64,000 nucleotides of DNA from Dillenia suffruticosa (GCA_033439265.1 JAVTVX010000031.1:2403501-2467500), one strand, 5' to 3'; positions 30,302 to 44,200 are shown, counted from the first letter of the stretch. Notes: generated by a model from the sequence alone, not told the origin. Made by a program: numbers and translations.

Positions 30302-31223
30302 TTATTTTAAGATATGTATGGATGTAGCTTTAAAAAAAAAAAAAGAAAAAATTTTAAAACAACCCTAAATGAAATATATTTTCATTCCTAATCATCGTTT
30401 GTCATGTGTTCAACTTGCAACATGCTGTGTCGTGTTTCGGCACCCTTCTCTTTCTCCTCTTCTTCTCTCTTCTCTCTTCTTCTCTCATGGTGAACTGAAA
30501 CCCTAACTTTGCCTCACCAAAAATCCGGTCACAATCTATACATTCCGGTGGAAAAAGCAACATGCAACAACATTATTGTGAAACCTACAACCCTCTGCAA
30601 TGATTTCTCCAAACTTTTTCGGTAATTTATCTAAAAATTCTCAAAGTATAAATTTCTCTTTACTTCCGATTAACTTATTTCAAATGCTTAATTTGATGAG
30701 AAATGATGTTTGGTCAATGATATTTGTTTTTAAGATTGAATAGATTTGTTTGATTTTTTGTATTAATTTAAAATTTATGGTTTGTTTAATGTTTAATAGA
30801 AATTTAGGGTTTTGGGTATTATAATTAATTTAATAATTTATTAAATATTTAGTTAATATAGATTAATATAAATTTAGCATATTTATTGTAAAATTGTAAA
30901 ATTATTATAAATTTAAAAATTAGGAATTTAGGGTTTTATGAATATTTAGTAAAAAGTTAAGAGTATAGGGTTTGTTAATTAATTTATTAATTGTTAAATG
31001 TTTAATTAATATAGATTAATATAAATTTAATACATTTGTTGAAGTTTGTTAGATTGTTATAATTTTAAATTTAGTATACATTTATGATATGGTATGATAG
31101 ATTATATTTTAATTACTATAGATTAATTGTTTTTTTATTTATTTTTAAATTGTTAAATTATTTTGTAAGTTTATTGAATATTTGTTGAATATTAAAATGT
31201 TATTTTTTTTAATGTTTAGAAAA

Positions 31224-33764
31224 ATGGTGAATATGGTAAAATTGTTATGTTATGACAATGGTAAAATTGTGTCATGTGAGAATAGAGTTCGTTATGATCG
31301 TGGTCCAACAAAATTGATTAGGATACAGAGAAATATAAATTTTAATGAGTTGGTGAATATAATATGTAAGGGTATTCGAATAAATCGTATGATACATGGG
31401 GAGATTTTTCATCGTTATCCCATGTCGTACATGCAATGTGGTAATGTACGGTTTGAATTGGTTCCGATAAATGATGATAACGATATTTTGAATTTGATGG
31501 AGTTTACGATGAGTATAGGAGTGGGTGGCACTCATGAGTTGTACATAAAATTATATAATGGTGGAATGGCTGTGGAACAAAGTTGTGATTATTCGGAAAA
31601 TTATTTACATATCGAATCTCGAGTGAATGTTGTCTTTACAGAGATGGATAATGATGTTGACAAGGAAGAAATGACAGAAGAAGAAGTGGAAGAAGATAAT
31701 GATGATGATGAAGAAGATAATGAAGTTGGTGGTGGAAGTAGTGGTGGTGCGAATGAGTTAATGATTGGACCTTCATTAGTCTCTGTAAACATTGGTAGTA
31801 GTCCGGGATATGGAGGGGGCCGAATAGATGAATCAATTCCATTCATGAGAACCGAACCGGGAGGTGATAGTTATGTTACTTTTGAGGAAAATTACAGATT
31901 GGCAACCGATAGTTGGAGTTTTGACGATAAATTGAAAAAATGGATGAGATTTGAGTCGAATGAGCAGCTTATTTATGCTGTTAAAATGTATCATGTGGAG
32001 TACCACTATCAATTTCGGGTTGAGAAATCAACTCTTGAACTTTGGATAGCAATATGTACTCAAAGGGATGAGGTTGTAGATGAAGGTTACGTGCTCGTAG
32101 AACAAAACTAATTAGTACGTTTGTGATTACTATTGTCGAGGGACCGCACACATGTGTGAACGCTGGGTTGACGTAGGATCATATGCAATTGGATTCAGAT
32201 TTGATAGCTCGGTATTTTCTTAATTATGTGAGGGAAGATCACAGTATTAAAGTTTCTTTCCTTCGAATTGTTATGACTGAGAGAATCACATATGTAGTTT
32301 CCCATAAAAGAGTTTGGGTAGCAAAGAGAAGAGCTATAGAGATGGTATATGGGGATTGGGATGACTTTTACAAACAACTACCTCGGTTGTTGGATGCAAT
32401 AGTGCAAAAAAATCCGGGGACACAAGTAAGTTGGGAGTTGGGTCCACCTAATGTAAAAGGTAAAAGGGTATTTGAGGTTTTGTTTTGGGCATTTGATCAT
32501 AGTATTTTGGCTTTAGGAGTTGTAAACCATTCATAAGTGTAGATGGGACTCACCTTTCCGAGAAATACAAACACAAATTATTGATTGCATGCAGTATGGA
32601 CGGTACGAATCACATTGTCCCATTAGCATTCTGGTTGGTAGATGGAGAGTCACTTGCTTCTTGGTCATGGTTTTTGATATCTGTACGAGAGCATATTGTT
32701 GAAAATAGGTAGAGTCTCATTTGCTTAATTTCAGATCGACATGAAGGGATAAAGGCAACAGTTGTTCATCCAGAGTTTAGATGGTCACCTCCCAATGCTA
32801 TGTGGTGATTTTGCATGCGCCATGTTGCTTGTAATTTCAACACATACCATAAAAATCAAGCTTGTAAAAGAGTTGCTACTATTACTGCATTACAACCAGA
32901 ACGGAAAAAATTTGACTTATATATGGCGAGAATGAAGGAGATCAAAGAAGATACTCCTGATTATTTTGCAAATATTCCTCCCGAATAATGGACTCTTTCT
33001 CACAATGGTGGTGATCGTTTTGAGTATATGATGACAAATATAAGTGAAAGTTATAATGCCATTAAAGGGTGTAAGAAATGTACATGTTTCTACTTTGGTA
33101 CTTAAAACTCTATATAATTTTGTGAACTATTTTGAGGCTCGATTGGGTGAGGCAAAAGCCGGAATTTGAAGAAGAGACGGTACACGAAATATGCCTCTAC
33201 CATGCTAGGGAAATGGATGAGCACGGCTAACCTTCATACGGTTGTTTCTTTCAGTCGGGAGCATGAGATCTTTGAGGTAAAAATATGTCATAGACAAACA
33301 TGGTATGGTCACAAAGAGAGGTAATAAACAGATTGTGAATGTCAGAGATGAGCATTGCACATGCGGGAAATGGCAAGCGTATAGAATTTCTTACTCTTAT
33401 GCAATTGCTGCACTAACACAGACGATAATTGATGTGCATATGATCATCGAAAAATGGTATACATGGGAACATCAACTTAGAGTATATGAGTATCATTTTT
33501 TCCCAGTGGGAGACCAATCGGCATATCCGGTGGATTCGTACCTAACCATCATTCTCGACGTATCACTTACACATGAGAAAGGAAAGTCCTAGATCATCTC
33601 AATATTACAACGAGATGGATCTTCGAGAATCATCATCGCAGACATTATGTGGTAATTGTAGTGTAGAGGGTCATAATAGGAGGAAATGCACGAGACAAAT
33701 GAGGTGTGGACTTTATAGTTGACAAAGCCACGATCGAAAACATTGTTTGACGACGAATGAATGA
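31224..33764 (+). pseudogene. MULE transposase (MuDR N-terminus, DDE core, SWIM, zinc knuckle), broken
   Basis: The start at 31,224 (MVNMVKLLCYDNGKIV) is typical of the MuDR N-terminal domain. An acidic stretch near 31,640-31,740 is followed by a DNA-binding part (KKWMRFESNEQLIYAVKMYH, 31,940-32,020; DHMQLDSDLIARYF, 32,180). The DDE core (32,530-33,080) reads FISVDGTHLSEKYKHKLLIA, PLAFWLVDGESLASWSWFL, LISDRHEGI and MRHVACNF; the first two acidic residues are visible. A SWIM-like stretch at 33,340-33,420 keeps CTCGKW but reads SYSYAIAA where family members have CSHAIAA. A zinc knuckle CGNCSVEGHNRRKC follows. Frameshifts near 32,110 and 32,530 and an in-frame TGA near 32,808 make it inactive. 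Confidence 0.88.
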
Positions 33765-33989
33765 TACTTTATTGTATTTTTTTTAACTATAATTCTTGTA
33801 TTCCTTAATGAATACTAAAATTTGAAGATTATGAATTAGTATCTTTATCTGCTAGACTCCACTTCCTATGGCATACTTTATTTCCGTACATCTCTTATTT
33901 TCTTATTGTACATTTCATAATGTGTTGATCTATCTTTTTTGTTAATACACATTTCTAAATATTAATTTAATTTTTTTTCCATGTTTCAG

Positions 33990-35930
33990 ATGGATCCCGA
34001 ACCTACTGATCTGAGCATTCTATGTTTGTGGCAAGGACACGGCTCTTCTAGGGTTTAGGATGGAGATGATACTATTTGGCTTGTTTGCTATAAATGTGAG
34101 GTAGTATTACGGCGTTGGGACTATGGTCATATCGACGAGAGAGTACTTCCGCACATACGGTAGTCGGACTTTTTAGGTGTCACTCGACCGCATTTCATTC
34201 AATTGGATTGGTATCTCATCACAGCTCTAGTCGAGAGATGGAGGCAAAAAACACACACATTTTATATGCCTATGGTGAGCTTACTGCTACATTACAGGAT
34301 GTAGAGGTATTTTTAAGTTTACCTGTAGATGGGATACTCATAGTAGTTAGGACGATGGGTATCTCGTGAGGTAATGTATGTGAGAGGTTATTAGGTGTGA
34401 GACCTCCGCAATTAGCGTTTAAGGGCTACACTTTGAGTATGCTTTGGTTGTCAGAGATTTTTTGTAACTTACCCGATGATTCAGATGACGTATATATTTT
34501 GCGATGGATATGGGCGTATATCTTATTATTAATCGGGGGTGTTTTATTTAATGATAAAAGTGAATATTATGTATATTTACAGTAATTATTAGTATTAGAG
34601 GATTTAGGTTATTTTATTCATTGTTGTTGGGGTTTTGCGTGCCTAACTTATTTGTATAGACAGTTTTGTATAGCTACACACATAGGCACGCATGAGATCG
34701 GAGGGGCTCTTATACTTTTACAGATTCAGGCATAGAAGAGATTCTCCTACATAGCTACTATTAGGCAATCATTACATGTAGAAAGTGATGTGCCACTAGC
34801 TTTGAGGTGAAAGGCGAATTTTGATGTCACTATCCTTCCTAGATAAGTCGTGGTCATGTATAGGGAGGCATTCGATAGACAGTCGAGTGCTGATGTTGTG
34901 TGGGTGCCTTATACTAAGGAGGTATTGTCTTCCGTCCCCGATTATTGTCATGAGGGGAGGGATATTTGGCACGGCCGTGTATCGCTTATCTATTTCAGTA
35001 TTGTAGAGTGACATTTTCCCGATCGAGCGATCTGTTAGTATGGAGGATTTCATTTTATTCCAAATTATTGTGATACTGAGGATCGATTTCACGACACCAA
35101 CATACGTGGTTCACAAGAGACAAATTGGTCGGTCGAGCATACTCATTACGTAAACATTTGGACTCACCGACACGATTAGTTAGTACCAGTAGACACATCG
35201 TTTGGACCCATCGTCAATCCTGCTTATACCGCATGGTACCACACTATCTCCCGTCGATTCATTAGTCTTCGAGAAACTTGTTTGGGTTATGTGATAAGTT
35301 TATAATCTAATTTTTTCATTTACATCAATATTTTTTTTTGTTTCTTTAACACACGTGTATCGTGGTTTTTATAGTGGGATTTGTTACATCAGGTTTGAGA
35401 CTCTGAGGGTGTTGACGTCCGTGAACTAGCGGATTCAGCCATTTTACCTTTGAGTGATGACATGGCATATCTCTTAAGACCTAGACCACCTAGAGGTGGT
35501 GATGATAGAAGTGATGAGGACCAGGGATGTTCACGGAACCGAGGGAGAGCACGTCCGAGGCGACCGTCTCATCATGTATCACCATTTTCATCTCAACATC
35601 CAGAGGATGTGGCCAAACCTCCGGTGGGTATGTAAAGTCTTCATCTTTCTGCATACGTGTGTTTGATTTTTCTCATATTTCTACTCCAGGCACTTCACAG
35701 AGGGGAGTTCGAATAGTTGAGGGACTGATACAGGTTGAGAGAGATAATGCATGACTCGTGTACTATGTGTCTCCTTTACAGTTTACTGTTGCCCACGATT
35801 ATGATGTAGGACCCTCTTAAATCACACAGATAGATGATTTGAGTTTAGTATCTCATGATAACATTATAGATGATAGAACTAATTTAGGTGCTAGACACTA
35901 TAGTAGGAGAAGAAGATGACGTTAACACTT
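33990..35930 (+). pseudogene. plant mobile domain (aminotransferase-like) protein gene of the MULE, broken
   Basis: It begins ATGGATCCCGAACCTACTG after an acceptor-like TTTCAG. The reading, with several stops and shifts, follows the plant mobile domain family: ERVLPHIR, FIQLDWYLITALVERWRQKT, HTFYMP, then TLQDVEVFLSLPVDGI, CERLLGVRPPQLAFKG, RWIWAYILLLIGGVLFNDKS, and FACLTYLYRQFC with EIGGALILLQ. A later part (35,450-35,635) has an arginine-rich tail (RPRPPRGGDDR, RNRGRARPRRPS). Family members occur both as host nuclear proteins (MAIN/MAIL type) and in transposons. Its role in transposition is unknown to me. Confidence 0.82.
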
Positions 35931-36376
35931 GCGTATTATGTACTTTGTATATTGTATTATATTAATAAAAATTTTATTCCCTTATATGTTCATTTCTCCG
36001 ATCTAATTTTTTTTGTTTCTCATTTCTATTCTATTGTTTAGAAGTTTATTCTCACATTGTTCATAAGTTTGGATGTGATAATTGAAGTACTTTTCATGTG
36101 AGAATGTTGTTTTTGTTACGCTGTTTAGAGGTTACGTTTATGTGTTGTTGAGAATGTATTGTTCGAATCGGAGGTGGAATATAATTTTGTATTATTGGTA
36201 CAGGAGGTGGGATTTCGGTTTGGGGGAGACAGACATGGTAGGTTGGGTAGGGCCCACAAGCATGTCGCGGATTGAACCTGCGACATTCATGGGTTAGAAA
36301 CAGAAATATTTTCCCCTTAGGGTTGTTTTATTTTTTTTTTAATTTTTAGGTTATATCCGTACATGTCTTATTTTAT

Positions 36377-37550
36377 TTTAGTGAAATTTTATTGTTTGAT
36401 TCCAAGCATATTAACGAGCCCAACCAACCAAAATGGATGGTTCTAGGTCCACGAAGATCAACCCAATCCCGGTCCTCATTTCTAATGGTTTTGCTCGGTT
36501 CATGATTCTTATTGGTTCTAGACTAATTTCAACATAAAAGAGGTTCCACGTTTTTCATCAATGATCACTCGTTCGATGAAATTAAAGGAGAGATCATCGA
36601 TTAACATGTGGGAACCAGAGCTTGAGAAAAAGAGAGTAAATGAATATTGAACTTCTATCATTGAATTTATATGATTGAAATGATGGAAACATCCGAATGC
36701 AACCCAAGAGAGAGGAAGGAAGAGAAGGAAGAAGAGGCTAAAGGCATGGGAAAAAAATGTGAACCACTAGTCTGGTTTTATTTCGGAATTGGTAGGTTCA
36801 TTAGGGTTGGTTTGAACTAGAAAAAACTGGGAACAGGTTTATTGCTAACAGCAAGGTGAAAAAGTGAAAAGCTAATCCTAGTTACTCATTTACCTAGAAT
36901 CATGGCCACTATGCAGTAGCAATTGAAAAATCTATTTCCATGATTTTAAGGTTTATACCTAAATCACCTATTTGCTTATGCATTGCACTTTTTAGACACT
37001 CTGTTTTGGTTAACCCTTAGACTCGTTATATTTCAATGCTTTTCGTATTTAGTTTGGGTTAATACTTGAATCATCCTAATGTTTATGCATCTCACATACT
37101 TTGATAATCTATTTCAGCTAACCTTTGGATCATCTGTATATTTATGCATTTCATGCTTTAGGATGATTTGCTTTAGTCAATACCTACACTGCTTTTACGT
37201 TTATGCATCTCACATCTTTAGATGGTCCTTTTTTACTAACCCTTTTGTTTATGCATTGTATGTTTTATGAGATAATCTATTTAGGTTAATTCTCAGATTA
37301 CATACATGTGCATTTGTTTAGGTAATGTAACTTAATCTGATTATTAAATACACTTATTAGTACATGTTTACAAGTTCAAGCTCTTGTTCAAGCATAATAG
37401 CTCATGTATACACACTTGAGCTCATGTCTTCCCCTGCACTAGCTAACACATGTTAACTAATTCAAATAATCTAACAAGGATTACTAGCTCATATTCTGTT
37501 TGGAATAATTATGGCACAATTAGCACATGTTTACTAATTTAATAAGCTAC
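36377..37550. other. spacer between MULE and CACTA elements
   Basis: No gene recognised. The main content is the degenerate tandem repeat at 36,970-37,330. Confidence 0.55.
36970..37330. repeat. degenerate ~59-bp tandem repeat
   Basis: The phrase TTTATGCAT followed by TCACAT or a variant recurs near 37,081, 37,140, 37,200 and 37,248, with an earlier relative near 36,975. Between copies come GAT.ATCTATTT and GGTTAA-like phrases. Units are about 50-60 bases and diverged. Confidence 0.65.
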
Positions 37551-37589
37551 ATCCACTACAAAAAAGGGGCTTTAACCATGAATTTAACC

Positions 37590-38112
37590 ACAAAAAATTT
37601 ACTGAAATTCGTGACTAAACCTTTTTGTGACGAAAATGTTTTCATCGCTAACTCAACATTGCAAAATTTAGCGACGAAAACTTAAAGTTTTCGTGGCAAA
37701 ATTCGATGAAAATATTAATGGCAAAAATTGTCATTGTTTAGTGATGAAAGAACACTTTGCTACATTTGCGACAAATTTGGAAAAATATTTTGTGACGAAC
37801 TTAACCACGAAAATTTAGCGATAAACTTAGTCACGAAAATTTAGCGACAAACTTATCCACAAAATTTTAGCAATAGACTTAACTACGAACATTTAACGAC
37901 GAATTTAGATACAAATATTTACCGACAAATATAGCCACAAATATTTAGCGACAAATTTAATCACGAATAGTTGGAAATGATTTTACCTATGAATTTAGAC
38001 ACGAATATTTAGCGATAAATTTAATCACAAATTTAGTCATGAATATTTAATGACGAATTTAGTCATGAATTTTTATTAGTCATTAACAACAAATTTGGGA
38101 ATTTAGTCACGA
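37590..38112. repeat. CACTA subterminal repeats, left
   Basis: Many short copies of variants of TTTAGCGACGAA and ATTTAGTCACGAAT at spacings of about 20-30 bases. In En/Spm elements, such subterminal motifs are bound by the TNPA protein to pair the ends. Confidence 0.8.
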
Positions 38113-38279
38113 ATATCAAATTATTTCTTTTATTTTTTAATTGTAAAATCAATTTAAAAAGAAAATTAATCTATAGAATTTATATTTAACATTAATTAAA
38201 TACTAAACAAAATATTCAATAAACATTCAAAATACTCAATAATACGAAAACATTAATGACAAAAGGTCCACATGAGAGC

Positions 38280-38816
38280 ATACACGTCCATCAATAAACC
38301 AAATCGTTATCATCATTGTGCTGTTCATCATTATGTTGGTCATCGTTGTGCCCAACATTTGATTGATTAAGAGGTAGGAAAGGAGGAATGTGATTGTGAT
38401 TGAGGTTGAGGTTGAGGTGTTGCAAGATGAATTCTGTCCGAGAATCTAACGATTGGTATCGCTCATTGACTGCTCTGATTTGTTCATTTTTCTGTGACTT
38501 AGAGTGATTAATATTGTTTTTTAATCGCTCTTAGTTCTTTTTCCTTCCGTACAAGTTGATCTTTCGGTTTGCTCAATTCTTAGGTCATTTACTCCTCCAG
38601 TCGTGTCCTTTTTGCAACAGCTGCTTTGGTGGATGGACCATTACTTGCGTATTCCCTCGACAAGGATCCCTTCCCAAGTAATCTTCGTCTTTTTATCCCA
38701 CTTGATACTTCTGGCCACAATGCCATACTATCAACTGACGGCGCAAATGAAACAACATCATCGGCACTACTAGAATGAACTATTAAAAGTTCATCATATT
38801 TTTCCTGCATTAACAA
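38280..38816 (-). pseudogene. TNPA-like / plant transposase C-terminal exon
   Basis: The minus-strand frame from 38,816 reads DELLIVHSSSADDVVSFAPS, RRRLLGKGSLSREYASNGPS and KRTRLEE, then after a stop a glutamine/charged tail (KELRAIKKQY). The region resembles the C-terminal part of the plant En/Spm second protein (Transposase_24-like), which binds subterminal repeats. Similarity is modest; position just inside the 3' end supports the call. Confidence 0.45.
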
Positions 38817-38819
38817 TAT

Positions 38820-41290
38820 AGAAACAACAATTTAATATATGCAGTGACCATACCAAATAAAAAAAAATGATTGAAATTTGTAATAAGCATCCAAATAAAG
38901 CATTTAATATGCAGTAACATGACCCATAAAAAGTGGACAGCAAAGTGTTGCCATATATGTTATACACACACACACATACTATCTATTAAATTTTAATGTT
39001 ATCTTGTTTGAACACATTCATCCTCTTAAACCTGCCATTAATATGCACTTTTCTCCAACTTAAGCAATTTAATCAACATGAGTAAGATAATTTTAAGATT
39101 GAATTACAAGGAAGTAAAATCTTGAGCAAATCTCTTGGACTTGAATTGAAACCTACTCCCCCTCATAATTATTATATTAATTACCTAACCTTGTAACCTT
39201 GTAAATGTAAGTGCTACTACGAATTTCTCAAACTACGTAGGAGTTGACAACACTTCGAATTTCAACTGTCGCTTTGAAGCATATTAAATTGTTGTTTCAA
39301 AAGTTCTAAGTTTGGGAAAATATCACACCACAAGTCCTTATTTAAAGATATTCAGTGACAAAAAATGTTTCAAGTCCTTATTTAAAGATATGCAGTGATA
39401 AAAAATGTTTATATAGAATTGTTTTCATAATAATCATCCAAATACCTTATTTAAAAATATATAGTGACTAAAAATGTTTATTATTAAAATTGTTTTCAAA
39501 TGAACCATATATTTCCTATACCCATGATAACAAGTGAAAATGCACAAAAATAGAAAAGAGATAGAATCATACCAAATCCTTGTTTTCATAATAATCTTCT
39601 AAAGACTTTATTTAAAAATATGCAGTGACAAAAAATAAGTATCATAACCCAAAGAATTTATGAACAAAAAAAGTTCTCAGCAACCAGTAAATTAATATAC
39701 AACTTTATAATATCAGTCATGATCACAGGTCCTCAGCCAACAAACAACCTATTTTCGGCAACAAGTCCTCAGTCACGACCACAACCTACCTACTAACTAC
39801 CAATCAGTTAATATGCAATTTTATAGAATCAATCATTAAGCAGTATAATAGAAAGAATTGAAAAATATCAATTGCTACAATTTGTTAAAAGCAAATTTTG
39901 TTTTCATTCTATTTTATATAATGTTCAAAGCATCCTCTTACGTACCTTAAAAGCTTTTACTCGCTCACCACTCCATGTCTTATTTTTTTTTTAATGTGTG
40001 TTCAGATGTAGCCATATATGTAGGTTTTGTTCCTATTTCCTTTGCCTACAAAGGATAAACATAAAAATTATTGCTAGTCACTTTTGTACTATAATTCAAT
40101 TAAATAAAAAAGTAAAGTGTTCAATATAGTTACAAGTTTTTTTCCATACTTAGCGGCATTGATCGAGCCTCTAGTATAGATGGCAAACACTTAACCAGAA
40201 TTACAAACTCGATTCTTCTTGTTTTGTTCACTCATTTGTTTATTGTTTTCAGTTTCTCAAATTCTCTTTATTTGTTCAGAATTACAAAATATAGCTTTTC
40301 TTGACTTTTTTTTTTGCTTTATTCAAGACACCTCATATATGATCACCAACTTATTTTTAAAAAAGTTCTTTTCACTTCTTTTTCTTTTTTTCATCCCACC
40401 TGAATATCTGTTGCAATCAATAGAAAAACAATTAACTTTATTTCAACAAAACTTAGTTTGTGAGAAAATAGAAAGGTATAACTTACCGTAAACTCATTCC
40501 ACTATAAATCCTTGATTTCTTTTGGAGTGCTGGCGTAACTGATCTGCTCCCTCTGCCAATGTTATTGATTATTTTATTAAGTTGCCACACAACATACGTA
40601 GCATTTGAGAATCGGCAAAGAAGTTACAAAAAAAAAACAATGGTTTTTAGGATAGTTAAATATATATATATATATATATGTATTAAATATAATTAATAAA
40701 AATTAAGACTTATGAATCTCCACATAGAAATATCATGGGTCGGCTATCTTCTTCACCTAGATTTCCCTTCATTTGACTGTTGCGCTGAGAAGGTGAAATT
40801 GAAGGAGATATAACTGAATTGGAAATTGTTAAGGGAGACATGAAGGGGAAGGAGACGGAGAAGCGAATGGGGTTTCCACCATGCTTGTAACTTTCACATT
40901 TATACTGACAAGTAGGAGTGCTAAACTAATATGGAAAACACCAATAGCATGTGTTAAGAATAAATAAGAACGTGCATCAAGAAGCTTACCATTTGTGTAC
41001 TTTCAAACAAATACAACTAATTTGCAATGATCTACAAAACAAGACAAGTCTAGGAAATGTCCATGAAGCAATATTTGAATCTAAATATTTAAAGATGTGA
41101 AACAGTAACATAAAAAAATGAAAAACTGATATAAAAACCGATAAGTGCTAGAACTACACAAAGCCTCCATGCTAGTTTCAAAAATCGTAATCTTCATTGT
41201 CATCTTGATCTCCATCCTCAACATCGGCATCATCTTCATCCCCATCTTCATTATCTGTCTTGAAATCACATTCTTCAACACCTTCTAAAT
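38820..41290. other. CACTA interior without recognisable coding sequence
   Basis: Probably intronic or spacer DNA between the two transposase genes. A ~60-base phrase (AAGTCCTTATTTAAAGATAT.CAGTGA and relatives) recurs near 39,330, 39,375, 39,445 and 39,605, giving a weak local repeat. A TA run lies near 40,661-40,680. Confidence 0.5.
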
Positions 41291-41299
41291 TAGAGTCAT

Positions 41300-44200
41300 G
41301 AAGTTCAATTGAATCCACATCTATCACTACTCCACGTGGATTTCATAATTTTGGAATATTATATTCCTTAAGTTGAACCATGTTATTAACTTCCTCTTAT
41401 TGATATGCTATATCTTTCCAATGTTCGTTGATTTTTTCCATGCTTTGGTTTTATATTCGTTGATTTGACGGGATCAAATCATTAGCACCTAAATAATACT
41501 ATTCACAATTCTAGTCCAGGATACTCCATATTTATGATTTCATGCAACAACCCATAACAATTATCTTTTACATTTCTATCATTGGATGACCGAACACACA
41601 CCCCACTATTCATTGTGGCTTTTCCGATTCCGTATTGTTAAGTGTGAAAATTATACCTATTTATGAAATATGCTGGCTAAGTTCATGCTCTTGAATTTGG
41701 ATCCCATGACAGATGATATAGCAATCTTTGTCAACTTGATCATGATTACCATGAACATAACGTAAAGTGACCAATATAATATGATTTAAATAATTAATGA
41801 TGTATAAAATATTAATAATTTCGTCTTGGGTCATAGGCAACTTACATATGTTTTGAACCATATTGCAAATTCTTCATTGCACATATGGTCAAACTCATTT
41901 AGAGGTAGTTTATGCATTGAATTTTGAAAAATTCTATCATCAAATACCATTTATATATTACAAAATGTTTAACATACACACAACACATATATTTGCAAAT
42001 GTATACACTTACTCGAAGTATGGTTCCATTTCTGGAGTTCAATAAGATATATGTATGGGCTACCCACCATATTTGACCCGTTAAATATCAAAACTTGCAT
42101 ATGCCATTGGTCGACCAAGATAATTGAAAATAGAGAATGATTTCAAATTGGGATCAATAGGATTCTCATCATTTTTTCTTTTTCTCTGCCTCTTGCACTG
42201 CACGTGAGACGTAAAATAGTTTGATGCAAATGTTATTACTTCTTCCACAATATATACATTAACAATTGAAGTTTCAATACATGTCTTATTCTTCACTTTT
42301 CCTTCAAATGATATGAGAATCTAGTTGTAATAAAAAGAAGTTTATCAAAAAATAATATATAATGAAGTAAGTATTTTGAAATTTATAAGATAAATATTTT
42401 ACCTCTCAAATGGATACATTAATCAAAATTGGACGGGACCTTCAACTTTGACTTCATAATGCAAGTAAATTAAGAGATATTTCATTGAATCAAAAAATGA
42501 TGTAGGAAATATCCTTTCTAAGTTGAAAAGAATGATAGAAATAACTCTTTCTAGTTTCTCCATGTATGATACTTTTAACACTATTAAACAAATATCATGA
42601 AGGAAAATACTTAATTTTGTAATGGCGCCATATACAAAATTGGATATAAGTTCCTAGAAAGCTATTGAAATTAATCTTTCCATAAATATGTGACAATCAT
42701 GATTCTTCAAACTAGTTAACTTGCATTCTTTCAGATTAATACATCTCCCAAGGTCTGAAGAATATCGATCAGGAAACCATACCGATTTCAACCATCATAA
42801 ACAATCCATTTTTGATTTTTGTTTAACGTAAAAACTACCTTTAGTTTTGGTCCCTCACTACTTACATCCACATCTAGTGTAGGCTGATTACAAACATTTC
42901 TCATATCTTTCCTTGTATTCAAGTTGTCTTTTGTTTTCCCAATTACATTTATCTCAGTATTTATGATATTGTCAAAAACATTCTTATGCATGACGTCAAG
43001 ATTATGATAAATAAGATAGGTCTTCTAATATAGTAGATCCCAAAATATACTTTGTTTAGTCCATTTATGTGTACTTCTATATCTAATAGTTGTACCGTGA
43101 GAGTCTTCAATAGTAGTCAGAAAGTCATACACTCACTCCCAAATTTGATCACCAGTCAATCTTCATGGTCGAGGTATTTTCTCAATCCTATTTTTGATGA
43201 ACTCTTCTTTTTCCTTTTGAATGTATGATTTAGTGGTAAAAATTATTTATGACAGTCAAAATAGCCAGCATTCCTACCATGTTTTAATTTGAATGACTTT
43301 GATCTTTTCATACATATCAGACATTCTAAGATCCCAACTGTACTCCATCCAGATAACATTTCATAAGTTGGAAAGTCATTTATCATCCAAAGAAGAGCAG
43401 CCTTCATTACAAATATCTGATGAGTATGGACATCGTACGTAGAAACACCTTCATTCCATAGTTGTTGTAATTCTGCAATCAATGGTTGTATATAAACATT
43501 TATTAACTTTTTTGGATTTTGTGGGCCAAACAGATCAATGTCAAAAACATATAAGATGTCTTCATACATATATCGGGTAGAAGATTGTATAGAGTTAAGA
43601 TAATTGGCCAACATAAATAAGTTTTTCCTGATTTGCCAAATAGAGTAAATCCATCAGCATAGAGACCTAATCTAATGTTTTGAAACTCTTTCGCAAACTC
43701 AGGATATGTTCTATGAAAATGTTTTCAAGCCTTTGCATCTGAAGGATGACACATTAGATGCTTTTCTATTTCATGATTTGCATGCCAAGTTATGTGTTCA
43801 GTAGTGGGCTGAGAAATACAAAGTCTTTGCAATTTAGGAGTTAAGGGCAAATAAAACATTTTTTTATATGATTTACGCTTCTAATTATGACCTGACCTCC
43901 TACTAATCTTGTATCAAGACTGGTTATAGAATTTATAAAATTCTATATTTTTTTCACTCCTCTAATATAACATACAACCCCTATTACATATATCAATTCT
44001 TACAACCGGAAGATCTAAGCTTTTCACTGGCCTTTTCATATTGTAACAATCACTTGGCTTGATGTTATCACAAGACAATATTTCTCTCATTATTTCAATA
44101 AAAGAGTTGAAACAGTTCTCAGATACATTATACTCTATCTTGATATTTAATAGTTTTGTCGTCATTGATAATTTAATATGGCTATCACAACCTAGCCATA

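Larger units (their letters stand above)
30311..36367 (+). mobile_element. Mutator-like element (MULE) with transposase and plant mobile domain genes
   Basis: A 6,057-base element. Left end GATATGTATGGATGTAGC; right end, read inward, GACATGTACGGATATAAC; both then run through an A-rich stretch to AAAACAACCCTAA and further for about 90-100 bases. Flanks TTATTTTAA (30,302-30,310) and TTATTTTAT (36,368-36,376) agree at 8 of 9 positions, the duplication size of Mutator elements. It carries two + strand genes, both broken. Confidence 0.85.
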
